In this document: positions 1-5,583 of the stretch, in pieces
Numbering within the stretch: position 1 is the first letter of the stretch
Layout: each line of letters opens with the position of its first letter
DNA from: Sulfurimonas sp.
GTDB taxonomy: Bacteria > Campylobacterota > Campylobacteria > Campylobacterales > Sulfurimonadaceae
DNA: 7,924 bases
NCBI GenBank assembly: GCA_027056465.1
Contig: JALUKS010000166.1
Location: 1-7,924, forward strand
Direction: 5' to 3'
Position numbers and translations under genes: made by a program
The notes under the pieces: model-generated
Database searches by the model: none
What the model was told of the DNA's origin: nothing
The model's input: only the letters and a program-made list of their open reading frames with translations

Positions 1-1
1 C

Positions 2-229
2 AAACTTGTAAAGAGTGGGCTTATAAGTATGAGTGAGCTTATAAAACTTACAGTACAAAACAGTGCAAGAAGTATAAAGAAAGAGGCTGGAGTTATAGAA
101 GTGGGAGTAAATGCAGAGTTCGTACTCCTAGATACAAACGAGAAGCAGGTCATAAACGAGTTAGACTCGCTTTATGATACCCAAGAGTTGAGTGGTGTAA
201 TTTTACCTCACACCTTTCTCTTCTCATAA
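2..229 (+). CDS. pyrC: Dihydroorotase-like amidohydrolase, C-terminal fragment
   Basis: The frame is open from the window edge to a TAA at 227-229, giving the last 75 residues of a longer protein; the 5' part lies outside. The segment LVKSGLISMSELIKLTVQNSA, followed by a GVIEVGVNAEFVLLD stretch, is typical of the C-terminal end of dihydroorotase and related amidohydrolases, where the last helices are followed by the small composite beta-domain (pattern: G-x-I-x-x-G-x-x-A-D/E-F-V-L-x-D). Dihydroorotase closes N-carbamoyl-aspartate to dihydroorotate in pyrimidine synthesis. The catalytic metal-binding residues are upstream of the window, so an inactive PyrC paralogue or another cyclic amidohydrolase cannot be excluded. 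The internal ATG at 29 is not the true start because the family match continues upstream of it. The last 22 bp overlap the convergent tgt gene, and the final residues (SGVILPHTFLFS) do not look like a conserved family end. Confidence 0.72.
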   Translation, partial: KLVKSGLISMSELIKLTVQNSARSIKKEAGVIEVGVNAEFVLLDTNEKQVINELDSLYDTQELSGVILPHTFLFS

Positions 230-1329
230 AACTCTTTTTTAAAGGCATCAAATCTATCCTCTAAAATAGCTTCACGAACCTCTCTCATAAGGTTGAGGTA
301 GTAGTGGAGATTGTGGATAGTTGCTAATCTAAAGTAGGTAATCTCACGAGCGCGAAAGAGATGGTTGAGATAGGCACGAGAGTATGTTTTACAAGTGAGG
401 CATTGGCACTCTGGGTCTATAGGTGCTGCATCTTCTTTGAACTTCGCACCTTTGATGTTTATACGACCAAAAGATGTGAAAAGAGTACCATTACGAGCAT
501 TTCTTGTAGGCATAACGCAGTCAAACATATCTATACCGCGTTCAATGTTTTCGATGAGGTCTTCAGGTGTTCCAACACCCATAAGATAGCGAGGCTTATC
601 TTCTGGCATATACTGAACAGTATGCTCTACTGTGTCGTACATTTCGTTGTTTAGCTCCCCAACACTTAGTCCACCGATAGCAAAACCATCATAATCTAAA
701 GCACACAACTCTGTAGCACTTTTTGTACGAAAAGCTCTATCTGTTCCACCTTGAATGATGGCGAAGATATTTTGATCTTTGCATATCCCTTTTTCTTGTT
801 GTGAGCGAAAATACTCTATGGACTCCTCTGCCCATGCAGTTGTTCTCTCTATACTTACTTTTATACGTTCTTGTGTGGCAGGGAGAGCGACAAGGTCATC
901 TAAAATCATCATAATGTCTGAACCAAGATTTGTTTGAATATCTATCACTTTTTTAGGAGTAAAAAAGTGTTTGCTTCCATCTATGTGAGAGCGAAACTCT
1001 ATACCATCTTTCATAGGCTTAGAGATATCAGAGAGAGAAAATGCTTGAAAACCACCACTATCTGTTAAAAAACTTTTTGGGTATTTGGTAAAACCGTGAA
1101 GTTTTCCCATCTTTTTGATAGTTTCATCCCCTGGGCGAAGATATGTATGGTAAGTGTTAGCGAGTATTATCTCAGCACCAAGAAGATTAAGAACATCATC
1201 AGCATCAAGACTTTTCACACTCCCAATAGTCCCAACGGGCATAAATACGGGTGTTTTAATGGTAGAATGAGCTGTTTGGATGGTAGCAGCACGAGCTTTG
1301 CCACTTGTCGCTTGTAGAGTAAATTTCAT
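208..1329 (-). CDS. tgt: Queuine/preQ1 tRNA-guanine transglycosylase
   Basis: This 373-residue protein has the full length of bacterial TGT, which swaps guanine 34 for preQ1 in tRNAs with GUN anticodons (Asp, Asn, His, Tyr), the entry step of queuosine formation on tRNA. Visible hallmarks are DSGGFQ at residues 90-95 (D90 general acid/base), GGLSVGE at 219-225, YLMGVGTPEDL around 248-258, and FDCVMPTRNARNG at 269-281 with D270 as the expected nucleophile. The zinc site is intact: C308, C310, C313 and H339, with the usual spacing. The start is supported by the family-like N-terminus MKFTLQATSGKARA and by an AAGGA ribosome binding site at 1340-1344, 10 nt before the ATG. It is transcribed away from efp and its 3' end overlaps pyrC. 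No residue is missing and nothing suggests transfer. Confidence 0.97.
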   Translation of the reverse strand: MKFTLQATSGKARAATIQTAHSTIKTPVFMPVGTIGSVKSLDADDVLNLLGAEIILANTYHTYLRPGDETIKKMGKLHGFTKYPKSFLTDSGGFQAFSLSDISKPMKDGIEFRSHIDGSKHFFTPKKVIDIQTNLGSDIMMILDDLVALPATQERIKVSIERTTAWAEESIEYFRSQQEKGICKDQNIFAIIQGGTDRAFRTKSATELCALDYDGFAIGGLSVGELNNEMYDTVEHTVQYMPEDKPRYLMGVGTPEDLIENIERGIDMFDCVMPTRNARNGTLFTSFGRINIKGAKFKEDAAPIDPECQCLTCKTYSRAYLNHLFRAREITYFRLATIHNLHYYLNLMREVREAILEDRFDAFKKEFYEKRKV

Positions 1330-1361
1330 AGTTTATAAATCCTTAATCAAATTAGTTTGAC

Positions 1362-1370
1362 ATTATAACA
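1362..1370 (-). promoter_or_regulatory. Extended -10 promoter of tgt
   Basis: Read on the minus strand this is TGTTATAAT, a perfect TATAAT (1362-1367) with the extended TGn element. No good -35 hexamer lies 16-18 nt upstream, which fits extended -10 promoters and the relaxed -35 of Campylobacterota. Transcription should start near 1355, leaving a leader of roughly 25 nt that contains the AAGGA ribosome binding site. Confidence 0.7.
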
Positions 1371-1390
1371 ATTTCTAAGTCGCAATAGTG

Positions 1391-1396
1391 TAGAAT
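1391..1396 (+). promoter_or_regulatory. Candidate -10 element of efp
   Basis: TAGAAT matches the TATAAT consensus at five of six positions and lies 29 nt before the efp start codon, a sensible distance for a short leader. No clear -35 is seen, and TAAAAT at 1401-1406 is a competing -10. The gap between tgt and efp is only 96 bp, so the efp promoter must be in this region or inside tgt. Confidence 0.4.
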
Positions 1397-1425
1397 ACTG
1401 TAAAATTATTACATAAGGTGTATAA

Positions 1426-1992
1426 ATGGCTACAGTAGGAATGAGTGATGTTAAAAAAGGTGTTCGTTTAGTTGTTGGAGAAGTTCCATATAAAATTGTT
1501 GAGTTCCAACATGTAAAACCTGGAAAAGGTGCTGCGTTTGTTAGAATGAAGATGAAGAGTTACTTAAATGGAAAAGTTGTAGAGAAGACTGTTCATGCAG
1601 GTGATAAGTTTGAAGTACCTGAAATCGACTATAAAACTATGCAGTATCTTTATGATGATGGTGAGATGTATCAATTCATGGATACTGAAACTTATGATCA
1701 ACTCGGTCTTGAGTATGCACAGTGTGATGAGGCTTCAAAATGGTTCAAAGATGGAATAAATGTTGAGATTATTTTTTACAAAAATAAGGCTATCTCAGTA
1801 CAAGCTCCAGAATTTATGGAACTAATAGTAACAGATACACCTCCAAACTTCAAAGGTGATACTTCAAGTGGAAGTAAAAAACCAGCTACTCTTGAGACTG
1901 GTGCAGTTGTTCAAGTACCTTACCATGTCTTAATTGACGACTTAGTAAAAGTAAACACTGTAGAGTGTGAGTTTTTAGGAAAAGTAAAATAA
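1426..1992 (+). CDS. efp: Translation elongation factor P
   Basis: The 188-residue product has the standard EF-P length and three-domain layout: an N-terminal KOW-like domain (about 1-65), then two OB domains (about 66-128 and 129-188). EF-P binds between the P and E sites and rescues ribosomes stalled on polyproline. The tip loop HVKPGKGAAF puts K34 at the position that is beta-lysylated by EpmA/EpmB in Escherichia coli; it is not the arginine used by the EarP system. Whether this organism modifies K34, and with which enzyme, cannot be seen here. The ribosome binding site is AAGG at 1415-1418, 7 nt from the ATG. The C-terminal end (VECEFLGKVK) deviates slightly from the common TGEYLGR form but keeps the fold pattern. 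The ATP-grasp gene follows after 16 bp, so the two are probably co-transcribed. Confidence 0.97.
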   Translation: MATVGMSDVKKGVRLVVGEVPYKIVEFQHVKPGKGAAFVRMKMKSYLNGKVVEKTVHAGDKFEVPEIDYKTMQYLYDDGEMYQFMDTETYDQLGLEYAQCDEASKWFKDGINVEIIFYKNKAISVQAPEFMELIVTDTPPNFKGDTSSGSKKPATLETGAVVQVPYHVLIDDLVKVNTVECEFLGKVK

Positions 1993-2008
1993 ATTTAAAG
2001 GGAATACA

Positions 2009-3424
2009 ATGGGATTAAGTAATAAAGAACTACCAAAACTCGGATTTTTATATATGGACTATGTCCTTCGTTTTTTTGACCACTCAAACTTTAAGGGGTG
2101 GCCAAATAAGATTGAGACTGTAACATACCACTGGAAAAATGATAAAGAGAGATTTATCAAAGAAGTTAAAGCAAAGAAGATTGATGTTTTGATTGGTAAT
2201 ATTCCAGCTACTGCTTATGAGACATTTCGTGAGATAGCTCGCGCTCTTCCTCATGTACGTTTTGTTCCCTCTATGGATACTCAGTTTTCAAACAAGTCTA
2301 AAGAGAATGTAACTCGTTTTGCTTGGAAATATGATCTTCCTATTCCAAAAACTTATATCTACTACAATCATGATAATGCGAAAAAGTTTCTCAAAAAAAC
2401 TGAGTACCCAAAAATCATTAAAAAATCTTACGGACCATCAAACTATGGTGGCTACTTCGTGCATAAGGTAGACTCTGCAAAAGAGGCACTTGAACTTTAC
2501 AAAGAGAAAAAGTACCATCCTCAATACTTTCAAGATTTCGTACCTATGGAAGCAGATATTCGTGTAATGCTTATCGGGCATAAGCCTGTATGTGCATTCT
2601 GGCGTCGCGCTCCAGAGGGTGAGTGGCTTACAAACACTTCTCAGGGTGGCAGTATGGACTATATGGATGTTCCTAAAAATGTTCTTGACTTAGCTGTTAA
2701 AGTATCTAAAGCTGCAAAAGCTGAGTACTGGGCTTGTGATGTTGCTTATGGAAAAGATGGCAAGGTTCGCATTTTAGAGTGTGCTACTGCGTTTGCGGCA
2801 TTTCCTTACATTAGAGACTGGATTGGTCAGTACATCATGTGGAGTCTCTCAGAAGGTCGTTTTAAAAAGCCTCATATGCCTATGTTTAACTGGGAAGAGT
2901 TAGGGAAGATAGATGCTTCTCTTTTAAGAACTATGAGACATATTCAGTTTGGTAAATTTTCTCCATCATTTGATGGTGAATACTTTGGCAAGAAGAAAAA
3001 ATCTTATGGTGGTAAAAAAGTATTTTTACATAAACTTGATAAAGAGTATCCTGTTTTTGATGTCAAACGCCGTTGGAGTGAAGAGTGGCCAAGTGAGAAG
3101 TGGAACTATCAAGATAACTTAGCACTTAACCCAGCAAAGTCTAAAAATGGTAAGTCAGCGAAAAAAACGCCAAAACCAACAAGTGATGAGTCTGCTGAAT
3201 CTGCACAAGAAGAGCGTATAACTCACGAAGAGCTTACTTCATTTCTTACAGAGATAGAAGGTATCGGGAAGAAAAAAGTTTCTAAGATTATAGAACACTT
3301 CGGTGATGTTGATGAGGTTGTTGGTGTTATTCATCAGAACCCTTCTATTCTTACAGAAGTCAAAGGTATTACGAAGAAGCTTGCATCAAAGATAGAAGCA
3401 GCTTGGAAAATATTACTTAAATAA
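2009..3424 (+). CDS. RimK-like ATP-grasp protein with C-terminal helix-hairpin-helix module
   Basis: This 471-residue protein has a pre-ATP-grasp region (about 1-95), an ATP-grasp fold (about 96-285), a basic bridging region (286-375), a low-complexity Lys- then Ser/Glu-rich linker (about 376-405), and two tandem helix-hairpin-helix motifs (about 411-470, turns at GIG 418-420 and GIT 453-455). RimK-like features are the ATP-lysine region YPKIIKKSYGPSNYGGYF (133-150), ADIRVMLIG (182-190), the RR pair 199-200, the NTSQGG loop (209-214) and D244...E257. Family members ligate amino acids or peptides through an acyl phosphate; the substrate here is unknown. The usual Glu-x-Asn metal motif reads ECA (257-259), so the Asn ligand is not in its usual place. 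The tandem HhH resembles the RuvA/UvrC type, which normally contacts DNA or RNA. Strong ribosome binding site AAAGGGA at 1997-2003. Being 16 bp after efp suggests a link to translation, but that is inference. Confidence 0.8.
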   Translation: MGLSNKELPKLGFLYMDYVLRFFDHSNFKGWPNKIETVTYHWKNDKERFIKEVKAKKIDVLIGNIPATAYETFREIARALPHVRFVPSMDTQFSNKSKENVTRFAWKYDLPIPKTYIYYNHDNAKKFLKKTEYPKIIKKSYGPSNYGGYFVHKVDSAKEALELYKEKKYHPQYFQDFVPMEADIRVMLIGHKPVCAFWRRAPEGEWLTNTSQGGSMDYMDVPKNVLDLAVKVSKAAKAEYWACDVAYGKDGKVRILECATAFAAFPYIRDWIGQYIMWSLSEGRFKKPHMPMFNWEELGKIDASLLRTMRHIQFGKFSPSFDGEYFGKKKKSYGGKKVFLHKLDKEYPVFDVKRRWSEEWPSEKWNYQDNLALNPAKSKNGKSAKKTPKPTSDESAESAQEERITHEELTSFLTEIEGIGKKKVSKIIEHFGDVDEVVGVIHQNPSILTEVKGITKKLASKIEAAWKILLK

Positions 3425-3431
3425 ACTTAAC

Positions 3432-3458
3432 AAGCTAAGTACATTTAGTACTTAGCTT
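3432..3458. terminator. Perfect 11-bp hairpin after the ATP-grasp gene
   Basis: AAGCTAAGTAC (3432-3442) and GTACTTAGCTT (3448-3458) are perfect inverted repeats around a 5-nt ATTTA loop, beginning 8 nt after the stop codon. The position suits a transcription end for efp and the ATP-grasp gene. The following DNA has only a broken T run (CTTTTCTT at 3467-3474), so an intrinsic terminator is likely but not textbook. Being symmetric, it may also end the leftward tRNA transcript. Confidence 0.55.
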
Positions 3459-3570
3459 ACTCTAAACTTTTCTTGAATTAACGGTCTAATGGAGAGATTG
3501 TTTTTTATTTCTAGGCTTAAATTGAAATTTATAGTTACTTTTTGAAATTTTAAATATGAAGATTGTAAAT

Positions 3571-3647
<77 letters not shown>

Positions 3648-3684
3648 ACACTTTTGAAAAGGCTGTTTGTCTTTTCTTGCCGGA

Positions 3685-3713
3685 ATTATAGTCTCTTTTG
3701 TTTTCTATGTCAA
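3685..3713 (-). promoter_or_regulatory. Perfect consensus sigma-70 promoter of tRNA-fMet
   Basis: On the minus strand TTGACA (3708-3713) and TATAAT (3685-3690) are both perfect and separated by exactly 17 bp. Transcription should start near 3678, giving a 5' leader of about 31 nt that must be trimmed by RNase P. The bases just after the -10 are GC-rich (TCCGGC), the type of discriminator found at stable-RNA promoters under stringent control; that regulation is inferred. Confidence 0.88.
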
Positions 3714-3753
3714 GGCTTTTTTTGTGAATTTGTAAATTTCTTATTTTAGAAAA

Positions 3754-3794
3754 AAATCTTTGCTCATTAATGAACCTTTTTTTAATGAAGATTT
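3754..3794. repeat. Small inverted and direct repeats upstream of ribB
   Basis: AAATCTT (3754-3760) and AAGATTT (3788-3794) form a 7-bp inverted repeat. Between them TTAATGAA occurs twice in direct orientation (3767-3774 and 3782-3789), the first copy inside the 10-bp palindrome TCATTAATGA (3764-3773). The cluster ends 3 nt before the ribB -10 element, where a regulator would bind. In such AT-rich DNA short repeats can be chance. Confidence 0.35.
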
Positions 3795-3797
3795 GAC

Positions 3798-3803
3798 TAT
3801 AAT
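3798..3803 (+). promoter_or_regulatory. -10 element of the ribB operon
   Basis: A perfect TATAAT lies 32 nt before the ribB start codon. The -35 position is a T-rich run without a recognisable hexamer, as is usual in Campylobacterota. The predicted leader is about 26 nt, too short to hold an FMN riboswitch. This is the only clear promoter I see for the four- or five-gene operon that follows. Confidence 0.65.
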
Positions 3804-3835
3804 ACACAAAATAAACAAACAATAAAAGAGAATAT

Positions 3836-4864
3836 ATGACACCTATACAAAGAGTAACACAAGCGATAGAAGAGATTAAAAAAGGCAATATGGTCATCAT
3901 GATAGATGATGAAGATAGAGAAAATGAGGGTGACCTTGTTTATGCTGCTGCGTTTAGCTCGCCGCAACATGTAAACTTCATGGCAACAAACGCCAAAGGA
4001 CTTATCTGTGTAGCACTCTCTAAAAAGATTGCTACAAGATTGGAGCTTAATCCTATGGTAAGCTCCAATACTTCTTCTTATGAAACGGCGTTTACTGTTT
4101 CTGTAGATGCCAAAGATGCACTTACTGGTATTTCTGCTGGTGAACGCGATGATACTATTAAGATCCTTGCTAATCCTCTTGCCAAGGCAGATGAACTTGT
4201 AAAACCTGGGCATATCTTCCCTCTTATAGCTAAAGAAGGTGGAACTCTTATCCGTACTGGGCATACTGAGGGAAGTGTAGATATCTGCCGTTTAGCAGGT
4301 CTTAGCGAAGCTGGTGTTATCTGTGAAATCATTAAAGAAGATGGAACGATGGCACGTCGTGATGACCTTGATATCTTTGGTGAAAAACACAATCTGAAGA
4401 CAGTTTTTATCTCAGATATTGTTGAGTATAGACTTGCAAATGAGTCTCTTGTACAGAAAAAATATGAAGAAGAGATAGACTTTTTTGGTGTGAAAGTAAA
4501 ACAACACACTTTTAGTGACCATGACGGCATAGAGCATACGGCTATTGAGTTTTACTCTACCGGAGAAATTTCTAATGTGCGAGTGCATAATGTTATGCCA
4601 GATATTAATCTTCTCTTAAATCAGAAAAAGTATAATAACTTAATAACTTCCATAGAGTATCTTAAGCAAAATAGCGGTCTTTTAGTCTTTATAAATAAAA
4701 CTGAGCACCAAGACAATGCAGCTCCAAAAGAGTTTGGAATAGGAGCACAGATAATTAAATCTTTTGGTATCTCTCAGATGAATCTTCTTACTTCTACGAA
4801 AAAAGTAGATTTAGTCGGACTGAGTGGTTTTGGTTTAGAGGTTAAAGAGGTTGTAGAGATATGA
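3836..4864 (+). CDS. ribB: 3,4-dihydroxy-2-butanone-4-phosphate synthase with inactive GTP cyclohydrolase II-like domain
   Basis: The N-terminal half (about 1-200) is a complete DHBP synthase, which converts ribulose 5-phosphate to the four-carbon precursor of riboflavin. It shows IDDEDRENEGD (23-33, with R28, E29 and D33 for substrate and Mg), TGIS (97-100), KPGHIFPL (123-130), the catalytic GHTEGSVD (142-149) and CEIIKEDGTMAR (163-174). The C-terminal half (about 205-342) aligns in outline with GTP cyclohydrolase II (RVH at 249-251, FGIGAQI near 300-306, GLSGFGLEV near 328-336). However, it lacks the three zinc cysteines, the GSLRCDCG block and the catalytic GRGIG loop, so it should have no cyclohydrolase activity. 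This is the RibBX arrangement; a separate active ribA must exist elsewhere. Length 342 residues is shorter than true RibBA. The purine-rich AAAAGAG at 3824-3830 serves as ribosome binding site. It heads the operon and overlaps the next gene by 4 bp. Confidence 0.93.
   Translation: MTPIQRVTQAIEEIKKGNMVIMIDDEDRENEGDLVYAAAFSSPQHVNFMATNAKGLICVALSKKIATRLELNPMVSSNTSSYETAFTVSVDAKDALTGISAGERDDTIKILANPLAKADELVKPGHIFPLIAKEGGTLIRTGHTEGSVDICRLAGLSEAGVICEIIKEDGTMARRDDLDIFGEKHNLKTVFISDIVEYRLANESLVQKKYEEEIDFFGVKVKQHTFSDHDGIEHTAIEFYSTGEISNVRVHNVMPDINLLLNQKKYNNLITSIEYLKQNSGLLVFINKTEHQDNAAPKEFGIGAQIIKSFGISQMNLLTSTKKVDLVGLSGFGLEVKEVVEI
4039..4069. repeat. Perfect 11-bp inverted repeat inside ribB
   Basis: ATTGGAGCTTA (4039-4049) and TAAGCTCCAAT (4059-4069) pair perfectly around a 9-nt loop. 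The segment encodes residues around RLELNPMVSSNTS of the DHBP synthase domain. There is no T run, so it is not a terminator; it may be an mRNA structure or a chance result. Confidence 0.6.
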
Positions 4865-5583
4865 GAGAACTGTTTACAAGAATCGAAGAAGATAGTGTAG
4901 TACATTTAGAAGTTGATATGAATGCGTTTGCTTATAGTAGTGATAATCCGTGGTTGTTTAGTGTGTTTATAAAGTTCGATGGTGCTGATGAGGCTAGTGA
5001 AAGTTTTGAAGAGTTTCTTGAAACTAAAGAAGCACTTATCATCGCATTAGAGCATGAAGATCGTACAAAGTATGTAGGAATGCGTATTGTTGATGGTTGG
5101 AGTGAACTTTATTTCTATGCAAATGATTCCAAAGATTTAGATGCTATTGTTACCAAGATACTCTCCCCTAGTCACTATGTTTATGAGAGTAGTGTTGTAC
5201 GTGACACAAAGTGGGACTTTCACTATAAAAACTTAAAACCTACAGAGCTTGAACTCTGTCATATAGAGAGTGAAAAGATTATTTTTATGCTCCAAGAAGA
5301 AGATGATGATTTAGAAGTCGTTCGCCCTGTGGAACATTATATCTCTTTTGAGCTTCCTACACAAAAAAATAGATTTATAAACACCTTAGATATTGAGGGC
5401 TACACTCTTAAAGATGAGATAAGTAGTGAAGAATTTGAACACGGTATAGCCCTTGTTAAAGAGCATAATGTTAAAAGCCAAACACTTCAAGAAGAAGTTT
5501 CTGCTCTTTTTAAAATCATTAAGAAAAATCAAGGTTTTTATGAAGGTTGGAGTACAGTACTCGCTTCAGAACTAGAAGAGTAA
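4861..5583 (+). CDS. DUF695 and RraB-like domain protein
   Basis: The 240-residue acidic, soluble protein has no signal peptide or membrane segment. Residues about 10-135 resemble DUF695 (NPWLFSVFIKFDG at 29-41, YVGMRIVDGW at 71-80, WDFHYKNLKPTELEL at 118-132). Residues about 155-238 resemble the RraB fold (VEHYISFELPTQKNRF at 157-172, GYTLKD at 180-185, then a helix and the ending FYEGWSTVL at 226-234). In Escherichia coli RraB binds and restrains RNase E; the biochemical role of DUF695-RraB proteins is not established. The start codon overlaps the ribB stop as ATGA, so translation is probably coupled. The gene sits between riboflavin and lipid genes, which does not reveal its job. Domain naming is from motif memory and should be confirmed by profile search. 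Confidence 0.7.
   Translation: MRELFTRIEEDSVVHLEVDMNAFAYSSDNPWLFSVFIKFDGADEASESFEEFLETKEALIIALEHEDRTKYVGMRIVDGWSELYFYANDSKDLDAIVTKILSPSHYVYESSVVRDTKWDFHYKNLKPTELELCHIESEKIIFMLQEEDDDLEVVRPVEHYISFELPTQKNRFINTLDIEGYTLKDEISSEEFEHGIALVKEHNVKSQTLQEEVSALFKIIKKNQGFYEGWSTVLASELEE

Noticed and set aside
361..654. Plus-strand frame of 97 codons inside tgt
   Set aside because: It is antisense to the conserved C-terminal half of tgt, including the zinc site, with no supporting start signals.
3499..3510. T-rich run after the ATP-grasp gene as an intrinsic terminator
   Set aside because: No stable hairpin directly precedes the run; the perfect hairpin at 3432-3458 is about 40 nt upstream.
3522..3550. Direct repeat TTGAAATTT at 3522-3530 and 3542-3550
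   Set aside because: Two 9-nt AT-rich copies in a low-GC intergenic stretch are likely by chance and do not form an array or pair with any promoter.
3804..3835. FMN riboswitch upstream of ribB
   Set aside because: Riboflavin genes often carry one, but the leader from the -10 element to the start codon is about 26 nt and the preceding DNA shows none of the conserved FMN aptamer blocks.
3797..4264. Minus-strand open frame of 155 codons overlapping the ribB promoter and 5' half
   Set aside because: It is a shadow of ribB with a cysteine- and arginine-rich, unfamily-like translation and would run through the ribB start region.
4078..4530. Long minus-strand open frame of 150 codons opposite ribB
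   Set aside because: It lies entirely antisense to a well-conserved gene, its translation is rich in Ser, Arg and Pro without any recognisable motif, and no promoter or ribosome binding site precedes it.
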